NCBI GenBank assembly: GCA_934630705.1
Contig: CAKTWP010000005.1
Coordinates: 100,301 to 164,300, forward strand
DNA length: 64,000 nucleotides
Direction: 5' to 3'
Source of the DNA: an uncultured Clostridia bacterium
Lineage (GTDB): Bacteria > Bacillota > Clostridia > Christensenellales > Aristaeellaceae
This document shows positions 48,689-57,351 of the stretch, one piece after another. The position numbers and the translations under genes were made by a program. Numbering within the stretch: position 1 is the first letter of the stretch; each line of letters begins with the position of its first letter. The notes beneath the pieces are model-generated. The model saw nothing but the letters and a program-made list of their open reading frames with translations, was not told where the DNA came from and ran no database searches.

Positions 48689-48716
48689 CGGGCCTTTCTT
48701 CTGAAAGAAAGACCCG
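48689..48716 (-). terminator. Terminator of the eda operon
   Basis: CGGG and CTTTCTT pair with AAGAAAG and CCCG, with one mismatch, about 26 bases after the eda stop on the minus strand; GTTTAGTTTGT follows. Confidence 0.72.
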
Positions 48717-48741
48717 TAAGACCCGTTGCTCTTGGATGCGC

Positions 48742-49704
48742 TTACTTGAGCAGCAGATGGATGGCGAAGCCGCCGATTTCATCCTTGAGATAGATGAACT
48801 TCATCCGGCCGTCGGGGGTATAGGTGGCGGTGGATTCGTCAAAGACGAAGCCGCGCTGTTCCATATGCCACTTGGCCCGATCCACATTGGCGGTGGCCAC
48901 GGCGATATGGCCATGGGTGCCGCGGCCCTGACTCTTCATCATTTCAAAGCTGCCGCCTACGAACACGCCCTTTTCGCTGTCCCGGAGCAGAGGCCAGCCC
49001 AGCAGCGCGGAGAGCTTCCTGGCCTCGGTTACAGCGGTTTCCGCATCGGGGCTGTTCACGCCGATGTGCACCACTTCAAAGCCCAGCATCACCTTCACAG
49101 CGCCCCGCGCCAGCTCTTCGATCTTGGCCCAGTCCTTGTTGGCGATGGCGTCATCGGGCACCATCCAGCTGCCGCCGCAGGCCGCGATCTTGGGGAAAGC
49201 CAGGTATTCGGACACGTTCTTTTCGTTGATGCCGCCGGTGGGCACGAACCGCACATCGCCGTAAGGCGCGGCCATGGCCTTGATCAGCTTCAGGCCGCCC
49301 AGCGCTTCGGCGGGGAAGAATTTCACGGTATTGAGTCCCAGAGACAGGGCCGCTTCAATATCGCTGGGATTGGCGCAGCCGGGCAGCACGGGATAGCCCT
49401 TTTCGATGCAGTGCTTCACCACTTCAGGGTTCAGGCCGGGGGAAACGATGTAGCCCGCGCCTGCGGCCCAGGCGCGATCCGCCTGTTCGCAGGTGAGCAC
49501 CGTGCCGGCGCCCAGCAGCACATCGGGCAGCGCTTCGTGCACCAGCCGGATGGCTTCCTCGGCAGCATCGGTACGGAAGGTGATTTCCGCCACAGGCAGG
49601 CCGCCGTTTTTCAGCGCCTGGCAAAGGGGCACCGCGTCTTCCGCGTTCTTCACCTTAATGACGGGAACCAGACCGGCCAGAGACAGTTGCTTGAGCATAT
49701 CCAT
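48742..49704 (-). CDS. eda: KDPG/KHG aldolase fused to a glyoxalase-like (VOC) domain
   Basis: This 320-residue protein joins two parts. Residues 1-205 are a class I KDPG aldolase: catalytic glutamate in A-E-I-T-F-R-T, G-A-G-T-V, and the Schiff-base lysine in V-K-F-F-P-A-E-A-L-G-G. Residues about 210-320 resemble a VOC/glyoxalase fold (V-V-H-I-G-V-N, F-V-G-G-S-F-E, H-G-H-I-A-V-A-T, I-Y-L-K-D-E). The aldolase cleaves 2-keto-3-deoxy-6-phosphogluconate to pyruvate and glyceraldehyde-3-phosphate; the VOC partner's role is unknown. ATG at 49704 has AAAGGA about 8 bases upstream. It follows uxaC by 67 bases on the same strand. Confidence 0.9.
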   Translation of the reverse strand: MDMLKQLSLAGLVPVIKVKNAEDAVPLCQALKNGGLPVAEITFRTDAAEEAIRLVHEALPDVLLGAGTVLTCEQADRAWAAGAGYIVSPGLNPEVVKHCIEKGYPVLPGCANPSDIEAALSLGLNTVKFFPAEALGGLKLIKAMAAPYGDVRFVPTGGINEKNVSEYLAFPKIAACGGSWMVPDDAIANKDWAKIEELARGAVKVMLGFEVVHIGVNSPDAETAVTEARKLSALLGWPLLRDSEKGVFVGGSFEMMKSQGRGTHGHIAVATANVDRAKWHMEQRGFVFDESTATYTPDGRMKFIYLKDEIGGFAIHLLLK

Positions 49705-49720
49705 GGAGATCATTCCTTTC

Positions 49721-49736
49721 CATTCATTGATGAATG
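49721..49736. promoter_or_regulatory. Palindrome in the uxaC-eda gap
   Basis: CATTCAT-TG-ATGAATG is a perfect 7-bp inverted repeat just after a TATACT on the minus strand and before the eda ribosome site. It may be an operator for a hexuronate repressor, or a short hairpin. Confidence 0.4.
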
Positions 49737-49771
49737 TAGTATAGCGTTAGCAATAAAGATATTAGGCGAGT

Positions 49772-51172
49772 TTACAGGCCGAAATACGCCTTGGCGTTGT
49801 TATAGCTGATATCCCGCACCAGAGACTTGAGGAAGTCCATATCGGCGGGGTATTCGCCGTTTTCCACCCACTGGCCGATCAGGTTGCACAGAATGCGGCG
49901 GAAATATTCATGCCGGGGATAGCTGATAAAGGAGCGGCTGTCGGTGAGCATGCCCACGAACGTGCCCAGCACCCCCAGGTTGCCCAGCGCCTTGAGCTGC
50001 GCTTCCATGCCTTCCTTCTGATCCTGGAACCACCAGCCCGAGCCCATCTGAATCTTGCCCTTGACGCCGGACTGCTGGAAGTTGCCCAGCATGGTGCCCA
50101 CGGCATAATTGGACGCGCCGTTGAGGCAGTACAGGATGGTTTTGGGCAGCTGGCCCTGGCTGTCCTGCAGGTCCATCAGCCGGGAGAGGTTGTGGGCCAC
50201 GGAGGCGTCCAGCACGGAATCGAAGCCCACATCGGGGCCATAGCGATGGAACATGGTGGTGTTGTTATTGCGCATGGCGCCGAAATGATACTGCTGCACC
50301 CAGCCCCGCTGCGCATACATGGCGCCCAGCCCGGCCAGCACCACCGTGCGATAGCTGTCCACATGCTTCTGCTTTATTTCGCCGCCCTCCATGGCCGCCT
50401 CAAACGCCTTATCGGCCTGCTTGAAGGAGGGCTCGCCAAAGGGCACCACGTCCATGCCGTGGTCGGACAGCCGGGAACCGCAGGCGTGGAAGTAATCAAT
50501 GCGGCGCTCCAGCGCGGCCAGCACATCGGCGGTGGAATGAATCTCCATCCCCGCGGCCCGGGACAGCTGGGCGATGTAATCGGCAAAGCCGGCCTTATCC
50601 ACGTTGACGGCCTTGTCCGGGCGGAAGGCGGGATAAACCCTGGCCTTCAGAGAGCCCTGGCCGGCGATGGAACGATGGAAGGACAGATCGTCAATGGGAT
50701 CGTCGGTGGTGCACAGGTAATCCACGTTGAACTTGTCAATCAGCCGCTGGGCCCGGAAATCCTCCTGCTGGAGCAGGGAGGTGGTGTAATCGAAGATTTC
50801 GGGGGCGGTGCGGGCGTTGAGCACGGTATCCACGCCGAAAACACGCTGGAGCTCCAGATGGGTCCAATGGTAAAGGGGATTGCCGATGGCATGGGCCAGG
50901 GTATCGGCAAAGGCGATAAACTTTTCCTTGTCATCGCCGTCGCCGCGGATCAGCTTTTCATCCACGCCGTAGCTGAGCATGGCGCGCCACTTATAATGGT
51001 CGCCGCCCAGCATCAGCTGCGTGATATTGCGGAACCGCACGTTCTCGGCGATCTCCTTGGGAGAGAGATGACAATGGTAGTCGATGATGGGCATTTCCTT
51101 GGCCGCATCATGGAAAAGGGTACGGGCGGTATCGTTGGAGAGCAGAAAGTTCTCATCCATAAAGGGCTTCAT
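49772..51172 (-). CDS. uxaC: Uronate isomerase
   Basis: This 466-residue enzyme matches UxaC: D-Y-H-C-H-L-S-P-K-E-I-A near the start (metal ligands), T-T-D-D-P in the middle, P-A-F-R-P-D-K, and a C-terminal M-L-T-D-S-R-S-F-I-S-Y-P-R-H-E-Y-F-R-R. It converts galacturonate to tagaturonate and glucuronate to fructuronate, the first step before UxaB and UxaA. ATG at 51172 follows AAGGAGG; the upstream frame overlaps udk. It lies between udk and eda in one direction. Confidence 0.96.
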   Translation of the reverse strand: MKPFMDENFLLSNDTARTLFHDAAKEMPIIDYHCHLSPKEIAENVRFRNITQLMLGGDHYKWRAMLSYGVDEKLIRGDGDDKEKFIAFADTLAHAIGNPLYHWTHLELQRVFGVDTVLNARTAPEIFDYTTSLLQQEDFRAQRLIDKFNVDYLCTTDDPIDDLSFHRSIAGQGSLKARVYPAFRPDKAVNVDKAGFADYIAQLSRAAGMEIHSTADVLAALERRIDYFHACGSRLSDHGMDVVPFGEPSFKQADKAFEAAMEGGEIKQKHVDSYRTVVLAGLGAMYAQRGWVQQYHFGAMRNNNTTMFHRYGPDVGFDSVLDASVAHNLSRLMDLQDSQGQLPKTILYCLNGASNYAVGTMLGNFQQSGVKGKIQMGSGWWFQDQKEGMEAQLKALGNLGVLGTFVGMLTDSRSFISYPRHEYFRRILCNLIGQWVENGEYPADMDFLKSLVRDISYNNAKAYFGL

Positions 51173-51222
51173 GGTTATCAATCCTCCTTGCGTATTCATT
51201 ATAAACCGGGCGGCGGCGAATG

Positions 51223-51837
51223 TCAATCTTGGGCGGCGAGCTGGCTTTGCAAATAGCCCGCCAGAATGCTCACGATCCGGGCATTTTTCCCGCCCCGCAT
51301 CACCACCACATCCGCCTCGTGGATATAATTGCGGATATACCGGTCATACATGGGCTTTACCGTGGCCAGATACTGGGCGGCAATGTTGTCGATCTGACGG
51401 CCGCGATCCTTGATGTCCCGGCTGATGCGGCGCAGCAGGCAGATATCCGGCTCCACGTTGATATACAGCTTGATGAACATTTTCTCCCGCAGCCGCGGAT
51501 CATAGAAGGAATGGATGCCCTCCACGATCAGCACCTCCGGGGGATAGACCAACTCGTTCGTATCGCACCGGCGATGGGCGGCGAAATCATAGGCCTTGCG
51601 GGTGATGGGCTTGCCATCCAGCAGGGAGCAAACATCCCGGTAGAGCAGATCATGATCGAAAATGCAGGGCTCGTCATAATTGAGCCGGGTGCGTTCTTCA
51701 AAGGTCAGATCCGGATGATCCAGATAATAGGCGTCCTGGTTGATCACCACGCTGCTGGCCCCGATATCCCGAACCAGCTCCTGTGCCAGCGTGCTCTTGC
51801 CCGAGCCGCTGGCCCCGCAAATTCCGATAAACAGCAT
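51223..51837 (-). CDS. udk: Uridine kinase
   Basis: This 204-residue protein begins M-L-F-I-G-I-C-G-A-S-G-S-G-K-S-T, a P-loop at the very N-terminus, followed by V-I-N-Q-D-A-Y-Y (catalytic Asp), L-N-Y-D-E-P, V-E-G-I-H-S-F-Y and the lid motif R-R-I-S-R-D-I-K-D-R-G-R. It phosphorylates uridine and cytidine with ATP. ATG at 51837 is preferred; the open frame upstream crosses the promoter. uxaC begins 50 bases downstream, perhaps co-transcribed. Confidence 0.92.
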   Translation of the reverse strand: MLFIGICGASGSGKSTLAQELVRDIGASSVVINQDAYYLDHPDLTFEERTRLNYDEPCIFDHDLLYRDVCSLLDGKPITRKAYDFAAHRRCDTNELVYPPEVLIVEGIHSFYDPRLREKMFIKLYINVEPDICLLRRISRDIKDRGRQIDNIAAQYLATVKPMYDRYIRNYIHEADVVVMRGGKNARIVSILAGYLQSQLAAQD

Positions 51838-51868
51838 TCCTTCCGCTTCCCTTCCGCCTGTTTTCCTA

Positions 51869-51897
51869 AAAATACCGCAATTTCCCGCCGCCGTCAA
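51869..51897 (-). promoter_or_regulatory. Promoter of udk
   Basis: Minus-strand TTGACG (51897-51892) and TATTTT (51874-51869) with a 17-base spacer. Confidence 0.6.
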
Positions 51898-52043
51898 GCG
51901 AAAAAGCAGGAAAAATGAAAAAATCGGGGAAAACAATATAAGGGGAAGCTTGGGCCATGGCCGGGGGCGGAAGGCGCAGGCAGAAAAAACGAAAAAGCAA
52001 CCGGTTCGCGGCCGCTGAGCCCGGGCCGGGGAGGAGCCGATAG

Positions 52044-53771
52044 ATGCCGATGGATGGATTGACGCTGGGCTTTATCGCCCGGGAGCTGCAGGAAACCCTG
52101 CGGGACGCCCGGGTGGAGAAGGTGACCCAGCCGGAAAAGGATATGCTGGTGCTGCTGCTGCGGGCGCAGGGGAAGAATCAAAAGCTGATTCTGTCCGCAG
52201 CGCCGTCTTTTGCCAGGGTGCATTTAACGGCTGCATCCTATCAGAACCCCATGGACGCGCCCATGTTCTGCATGCTTATGCGCAAGCATCTCACCGGCGG
52301 CCGGGTGACGGCCATTGAGCAGCTGGGCGGCGATCGGGTGCTGCATCTGACCATCGAAAACAAGGATGAGCTGGGGGATACCGCGCCCCGGGAGCTGTAT
52401 CTGGAGCTGATGGGCCGCCACAGCAATCTGACGCTGGTGATGAACGGGCGCATCGTGGATGCAATCCGTCATGTATCCGGGGATATGAGCCGGGTGCGTC
52501 AGGCGCTGCCGGGGCTGCCATTTGTGCCGCCCCCTGCGCAGGATAAGCTGGATCCCCGGGAGGTGACGGCGGAAGCGCTGCTGCCCCGGCTGCAGGCGCA
52601 GACGGGAACGCTGGATAAGGCGCTGGGAAACTGCATCCGCGGGCTGTCCCCGGTGGCGGCGCGGGAGCTGGCATTTCGGGCCACGGGCCTGAGCCGGGCG
52701 GAAATCGGGGAACTGGATCTGCCCCGGCTGGCGCAGGTGACGGCGGACTTTGTGCAAAGGCTGCCCGCATTGGCCCAGCCCATGGCGCAGCTGGGAGAGG
52801 ATGGGCTGATTACGGACGTGCTGCCCTTCCCGTATCTGTCACTGAATCCGGCGCTGCAAAAGCCGTATCCCACCCTGTCCGCGGCGCTGGACGCGTTTTT
52901 CTTCGGCCGGGACCGGCGGGATCGGATGGCGCAGAAAAGCGCTTCGCTGAAGCATCTGATCAAAACCATCATGGAGCGGGACGAGAAAAAGCTGGCGCTT
53001 CAGGAGGAAGAGCTGACAGCCAGTGCCCGGATGGAGGAATACCGCATTGCAGGCGAGCTGCTCACGGCGCAGGCATATCTGGTACCCCGGGGCATAGAAC
53101 GGGTGCAGCTGCAAAATTTTTATGATCCTGACGGCGGGATGATGGATATCGCCCTGGATGTGGCCCTGACCCCGGCCCAGAACGCCCAGAAGTATTTCAA
53201 GCGGTATCGCAAGGCCCGCTCGGCGCAGGAAATTGCCAAGGCACAAAAGGATAAAACGCTGGCCGAGCTGTCTATTTTAGAGCAGGCGCTGTTTGACCTG
53301 GACGAATGCGAAACGGAAGCGGATCTGGGGGATGTGCGCCGAACGTTGGAGGGGGCCGGGCTGGTGCGCGCACCCGGCGAGAAAAAGCGGCCCAAGCAGC
53401 CGGAAAGCAAGCCCATGCTGTTTTTGCTGCCGGATGGCACGGAAATTCTGGTGGGGAAAAACAGTACCCAGAACGACCGCCTGACCGGCGGCGCGCGGGG
53501 CGGGGATACCTGGCTCCATGCCAAGGACATGCCGGGCTCCCATGTGATTATCCGCGGGGAAACCGTATCCCCCGAAGCGCTGCAGGCCGGGGCCAAGCTG
53601 GCCGCCTGGTTTTCCAAGGGCAAGGGCGTTTCCGTGCCGGTGGATTATACCCTGCGCAAGTTTGTGAAAAAGCCCGGCGGCGCGCCGGCGGGCTTCGTGA
53701 TTTACAGCCATCAGAAAACGCTGATTGTTTCCGCCACGGAGGGGGAAATTGCCGCTTTGAAGCGGGGATGA
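52044..53771 (+). CDS. rqcH: RqcH (NFACT family) ribosome quality-control factor
   Basis: This 575-residue protein starts M-P-M-D-G-L-T-L-G-F-I-A-R-E-L and shows NFACT-N and helix-hairpin features, a coiled-coil centre (S-L-K-H-L-I-K-T-I-M-E-R-D-E-K-K-L), and the NFACT-R domain with V-G-K-N-S-T-Q-N-D-R-L-T and D-T-W-L-H-A-K-D-M-P-G-S-H-V. RqcH binds stalled 50S subunits and directs alanine tailing of trapped peptides; older names are FbpA or fibronectin-binding protein. GGGGAGG precedes the ATG. It is followed by a DMT transporter gene. Confidence 0.94.
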   Translation: MPMDGLTLGFIARELQETLRDARVEKVTQPEKDMLVLLLRAQGKNQKLILSAAPSFARVHLTAASYQNPMDAPMFCMLMRKHLTGGRVTAIEQLGGDRVLHLTIENKDELGDTAPRELYLELMGRHSNLTLVMNGRIVDAIRHVSGDMSRVRQALPGLPFVPPPAQDKLDPREVTAEALLPRLQAQTGTLDKALGNCIRGLSPVAARELAFRATGLSRAEIGELDLPRLAQVTADFVQRLPALAQPMAQLGEDGLITDVLPFPYLSLNPALQKPYPTLSAALDAFFFGRDRRDRMAQKSASLKHLIKTIMERDEKKLALQEEELTASARMEEYRIAGELLTAQAYLVPRGIERVQLQNFYDPDGGMMDIALDVALTPAQNAQKYFKRYRKARSAQEIAKAQKDKTLAELSILEQALFDLDECETEADLGDVRRTLEGAGLVRAPGEKKRPKQPESKPMLFLLPDGTEILVGKNSTQNDRLTGGARGGDTWLHAKDMPGSHVIIRGETVSPEALQAGAKLAAWFSKGKGVSVPVDYTLRKFVKKPGGAPAGFVIYSHQKTLIVSATEGEIAALKRG

Positions 53772-53807
53772 CCGGCAAAAGCAATTATTACAAAAGGAGC
53801 AATGGCC

Positions 53808-54686
53808 ATGACGGTATTTCTGGTCGCGGCGCTGACGATCATGTTTACGCTGCAGTCCCTGTTTTGCAAGCTGTTTTCCAAAGCATATGACAGCGGCAGC
53901 GCCGCGCTGACCTCCACGGTGTTTTCCATCAGCTATGGATTGTTTACCGGCGTGGTTACGTTTCTGGTGGCGGGCTTAAAGTTTTCGCCCTCCCGGGAAA
54001 CGCTTTGGCTGGGATTGATCAACGCGGCGGTGCTGCTGCTGTATAACATTTCCATGATCCAGACCAGCCGCCTGGGCCCGTATTCCTTCCAGATGCTGTC
54101 CTCGCTGTTTGGCGGTATTGTGGTGCCCATGATTTACGGGGCGGCTTTTCTGCAGGAAACCCTTTCCGGGATGCAGCTGTTCGCCATCGGACTGATGCTG
54201 GTTTCCTTCGTGCTGCTCAACCACAAGGGGCTGAGCCTGAAAGGCGGATCGGGCAAATTCTTTTGCTGGTGCGCGGTGCTGTTTCTGGCCAATGGGTTTT
54301 ACGGCGTGCTGCTCAATCTGCAGCAATTGGCCATGCACGGCGCCCAGCGCAACGAAATGATTATGCTCACGTTTATCGGCATGGCGGTGCTCAGTCTGCT
54401 GCTGCAGCTGGCGCGGGATCCCAGGGCGCTGGCCAGGGGCTTCCGGATTCCGGGAAAGCCGCTGGCCTATCTGCTGCTGTGCTGCGTTTGCGCGGCCACA
54501 GCCTGCCATCTGATTCTCTATGTGCTCACGCTGGTGGACGCCACCGTGCTCTACACCATCGATAACGGCGGGGTGCTGGTGTTGTCGGTACTGTGCTCCT
54601 GCGTGCTGTTTCAGGAAAAACTGGATAAGGCGCAGCTTGGGGGCATGGCGTTGGCCGTGGGCAGCATCGTGCTGCTGAGCCTGTGA
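53808..54686 (+). CDS. EamA/DMT family membrane transporter
   Basis: This roughly 292-residue protein has ten predicted membrane helices in two EamA-type halves. The first half contains L-L-L-Y-N-I-S-M-I-Q-T-S-R-L-G-P-Y-S-F, and the second A-T-V-L-Y-T-I-D-N-G-G-V-L-V and F-Q-E-K-L-D-K-A-Q-L-G-G-M-A-L. It probably exports a small metabolite or amino acid; which one cannot be read. ATG at 53808 sits 8 bases after AAAGGAG, better than ATG at 53802. It lies 36 bases after rqcH, perhaps in its operon. Confidence 0.88.
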   Translation: MTVFLVAALTIMFTLQSLFCKLFSKAYDSGSAALTSTVFSISYGLFTGVVTFLVAGLKFSPSRETLWLGLINAAVLLLYNISMIQTSRLGPYSFQMLSSLFGGIVVPMIYGAAFLQETLSGMQLFAIGLMLVSFVLLNHKGLSLKGGSGKFFCWCAVLFLANGFYGVLLNLQQLAMHGAQRNEMIMLTFIGMAVLSLLLQLARDPRALARGFRIPGKPLAYLLLCCVCAATACHLILYVLTLVDATVLYTIDNGGVLVLSVLCSCVLFQEKLDKAQLGGMALAVGSIVLLSL

Positions 54687-54736
54687 AGACACGGCAGAAA
54701 GATACCATGACGGAAAAGGTCTGGTTACGAAAAAAG

Positions 54737-54775
54737 AAAAAGCCCAGGGAGATGCTCATCTCTCCCGGGGCTTTT
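54737..54775. terminator. Shared terminator between the DMT gene and the anti-sigma gene
   Basis: AAAAGCCC-A-GGGAGA pairs with TCTCCC-G-GGGCTTTT around GATGCTCATC-type loop bases, flanked by A and T runs on both sides, so it can act in both directions. Confidence 0.87.
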
Positions 54776-54789
54776 CTCATGCCTGCAGC

Positions 54790-55731
54790 TCATTGCAGGG
54801 CTTCCTGGAACGCATCAAAAAATTCGGGGCAAGCCCATGTGCCGCAGGCGATGATGCGCTCGCCGTTCACGGCCATTTGAACCACCAGGCCGCTGCTGAG
54901 CTGAATCAGCAGAGACTGGTTGGTTTCGCTGGCGCCAGCCCGGAGGAAGCTGGCGTTGCTGGTAAGAATATTAACGAGGCGTTTAGCGGTGTCGGCATCG
55001 TTGATCGTGCCCACGCCGGAAATCTCCAGCGCCACCACATCGTTCGCCCCAAGGGTATCGCTCAGGCTTTCGCTGCCAATCAGCGCGCTGTCGCCAAAGG
55101 ATACCCGCTGGAATACACGCATTTTCCCGTCCACATTGGCCGCCGCCATTGCGCCGTTCATGCCGCGCACGGCGTAGACCGTTTCGCCCTGGGAAACCAC
55201 ATTGGAGCAGATGCCGCTGCGGCCTGCCAGCGCAGGCTCGCTGGTATACTGATCCACCTGGCCCAGCGCCTCGCCCAGCAGCGCCGAGGAGACGCCGGTG
55301 GGATTGGTCAGCAGCCGGTAATACCGGCCCTCCACGCCTACCAGCGGGAAATTCCCGCCGCTGGCGGCAGCCCAGATGCTGCGATAGGAGGGATTGGAGG
55401 AAGACTGAATGGTGATGCTTCCGGGCGGCACATCCAGGGCCAGCTTTTCGCCCAGCTTCAAGGTGCCGCCTGCGGCCTGAGAATCAATCAGGGGGGCAGT
55501 GGTGGGCGTGGGGCCGTTAACAGAAGCGGGAGACAGGGCGAAAACGCCTGCGCCCACCAGCACGGCTACCGCACAGCACAGGGCCGGAACCAGCCGCAGC
55601 GCCCGCTTCTTTTGCTGCTTTTTCCCGTTTGCGGCGTCCAATATCCGCCGCTTCAACGCCGCATTCGCTTGAAGACCGGTGGAATCAGCGATTTGCGGCA
55701 GCTCCCGCAGCCTTTCTTCCACATGCTTCAT
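54790..55731 (-). CDS. Membrane-anchored anti-sigma factor candidate
   Basis: This 313-residue protein has a cytoplasmic N-terminus of about 42 residues (M-K-H-V-E-E-R-L-R-E-L-P-Q-I), one membrane helix (about 45-67: L-V-P-A-L-C-C-A-V-A-V-L-V-G-A-G-V-F-A-L) and an extracytoplasmic domain of about 240 residues without a recognised fold. Its start overlaps the stop of the ECF sigma gene by 4 bases (ATGA), the typical sigma/anti-sigma arrangement. No zinc-finger motif is present in the cytoplasmic tail. Confidence 0.78.
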   Translation of the reverse strand: MKHVEERLRELPQIADSTGLQANAALKRRILDAANGKKQQKKRALRLVPALCCAVAVLVGAGVFALSPASVNGPTPTTAPLIDSQAAGGTLKLGEKLALDVPPGSITIQSSSNPSYRSIWAAASGGNFPLVGVEGRYYRLLTNPTGVSSALLGEALGQVDQYTSEPALAGRSGICSNVVSQGETVYAVRGMNGAMAAANVDGKMRVFQRVSFGDSALIGSESLSDTLGANDVVALEISGVGTINDADTAKRLVNILTSNASFLRAGASETNQSLLIQLSSGLVVQMAVNGERIIACGTWACPEFFDAFQEALQ

Positions 55732-56258
55732 TGCGCTCCACGCTCCTTCAGAATTTCTTCCAGTTTCTTTCTTCCCCGGGATAAACGGCTGGAGATGGTG
55801 CCCTCAGGCACATGCATCATCCCGGCAATTTCCGATATGCCATAGCCCTGATAATAATGCAGCAGAATCACCGATCGAAAATCCGGGGGCAGCTTCCGGA
55901 TGGCGGCAAGCAGCTCCTGCCGCTCCAGATTATCCTCCAGATTGCCGGGAGCGGGGGCAAGCTCCATAGCGGGGCTGCCCAGCACCACCCGTTTCACCCA
56001 GGCGGCGCGCCATAAATCCCGGCATCGGTTCAGGGCCACTTTTAGCAGCCAGGCCTTTTCTTTCCCGGGGATCAGATCGGGGGCGTTGGTCAGCAACCGG
56101 ACGAAAACATCCTGGGTCACATCCTCTGCCTGCTGCCGGTCTCCCAGATAGAAATAGCTTACCCGCAGCACGTCGCCGGCGTATTTCTGATACAGTTCTT
56201 CAAAGAGCTGCTCGTCCATCCGCTCGGGGGCGGCGCGGTTATCAGCGCGGTCACTCAT
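55728..56258 (-). CDS. ECF RNA polymerase sigma factor
   Basis: This 176-residue sigma-70 family protein has region 2 (F-E-E-L-Y-Q-K-Y-A-G-D-V-L-R-V-S-Y-F-Y-L-G-D-R-Q-Q-A-E-D-V-T-Q-D-V-F) and region 4 (Y-Y-Q-G-Y-G-I-S-E-I-A-G-M-M-H-V-P-E-G-T-I-S-S-R-L-S-R-G-R-K-K-L). The start is uncertain between ATG at 56258 (M-S-D-R-A-D-N) and ATG at 56288; GAAGGG lies 12 bases before the former. It partners the downstream membrane protein and is transcribed from a sigma-A type promoter. Confidence 0.92.
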   Translation of the reverse strand: MSDRADNRAAPERMDEQLFEELYQKYAGDVLRVSYFYLGDRQQAEDVTQDVFVRLLTNAPDLIPGKEKAWLLKVALNRCRDLWRAAWVKRVVLGSPAMELAPAPGNLEDNLERQELLAAIRKLPPDFRSVILLHYYQGYGISEIAGMMHVPEGTISSRLSRGRKKLEEILKERGAQ

Positions 56259-56347
56259 AGAACGGAATACCCTTCCCATTTCTTGCAAGATTTCTCAAAA
56301 AAATTTGGCTTTTTTTCGGGACGGCAAAAAAGCATCGTTCCCTCTTT

Positions 56348-56376
56348 ATTATAGCCGCGGGATTGCCGGGGGTCAA
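56348..56376 (-). promoter_or_regulatory. Promoter of the second ECF sigma operon
   Basis: Minus-strand TTGACC (56376-56371) and perfect TATAAT (56353-56348) with a 17-base spacer. Unlike the pair at 39.9 kb, no ECF-type GAAAC/CGTC promoter is visible. Confidence 0.8.
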
Positions 56377-56455
56377 GGCGAAGAAATAGAAAAAAGATTC
56401 GCCAGAAATGTAAATTTTTATGTGATGGAGCCGGATCCTGCCGAAGGGCTTGCGC

Positions 56456-56484
56456 TTGTGCCCTCAGACGATGTATGATACAAT
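56456..56484 (+). promoter_or_regulatory. Promoter of the lipoprotein-NUDIX gene pair
   Basis: TTGTGC (56456-56461) and TACAAT (56479-56484) with a 17-base spacer. Confidence 0.6.
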
Positions 56485-56518
56485 AGAAGCCATTCAGATT
56501 ACGGGAGGTGCGCTGCGG

Positions 56519-57340
56519 ATGAAGAAAAAAGGAAGAACCCTGGCTGCTTTGGCGGGGCTTGCGCTGCTGCTTTCCGGCTGCGGCGCAGGCCCGGCGGGAA
56601 CGGACGCCACGCCTTCGCCCACGCCCATTGTGGTGGAGGTGGAAAAGGTGGCGGCGCAGGGCCCGGTGGCCGAGGGCGCGCGGAAACTGCTTTCGCCCTA
56701 TGACCGGGTGCTGGAGCGGGCGGCGCAGGAAGCCGGCGGGCTGATCAGCTATACGATTCCGGGGGATCTGCTGTCCAAAATGGCACAGGACGCGGAAGAA
56801 ATGGGCGTGCAGGCCGTAAACGGCCGCTATCAGTTTATCTGGCGGCAGGGCGGCACCCATGTTTACGAAGCCACAGGCCTGGAAGCCAAGGAGGAGCTGG
56901 CCGCCGAACCGACGGATGCGGGCCGGATTGACACGGACGCGCCCATGGCGGACGAGGAACTGGGGGATCTGGACGTGACGGGCGGCGGCACCTATGACCG
57001 CAGCTATTCTTATGATGTGGCGGAGGATTTTTCCGGCGGACAAATCGAAGTGACCGAGCGGCTGAACGGCGAGATCACGGGCCACGAGCTGTTTACCTTT
57101 TCGCAGCGCAGCGACGGGCTGTATTTTGTGGATGCGGCGCTGGATCTGACCGCGAATCTGGATACCCTGGAAAGCCTGGGGGTCTATCTGGTGGCGGCGG
57201 GACGGCTGCAAAAGAACCGGGTGGACATTATCGAGTATCAGGTGAGCAGCCTGTCGGACGTGCCCTCCGCCGCGGCGATGGATTGGGATAGGCTGAAAAG
57301 CACGGTCACGCCGCTGGATGCCATCGCATACGGCATGTGA
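56519..57340 (+). CDS. Lipoprotein of unknown function
   Basis: This 273-residue protein has a lipoprotein signal (M-K-K-K-G-R-T through L-L-L-S-G-C-G, lipobox L-S-G-C), a short Ser/Thr/Pro linker (T-P-S-P-T-P-I) and an exported domain that I do not recognise. ATG at 56519 follows GGGAGG. The gene shares its direction with the NUDIX gene, whose ATG is 11 bases after this stop, so the two are likely co-transcribed. No membrane segment follows the lipid anchor. Confidence 0.82.
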   Translation: MKKKGRTLAALAGLALLLSGCGAGPAGTDATPSPTPIVVEVEKVAAQGPVAEGARKLLSPYDRVLERAAQEAGGLISYTIPGDLLSKMAQDAEEMGVQAVNGRYQFIWRQGGTHVYEATGLEAKEELAAEPTDAGRIDTDAPMADEELGDLDVTGGGTYDRSYSYDVAEDFSGGQIEVTERLNGEITGHELFTFSQRSDGLYFVDAALDLTANLDTLESLGVYLVAAGRLQKNRVDIIEYQVSSLSDVPSAAAMDWDRLKSTVTPLDAIAYGM

Positions 57341-57351
57341 AAGGAATCTGC

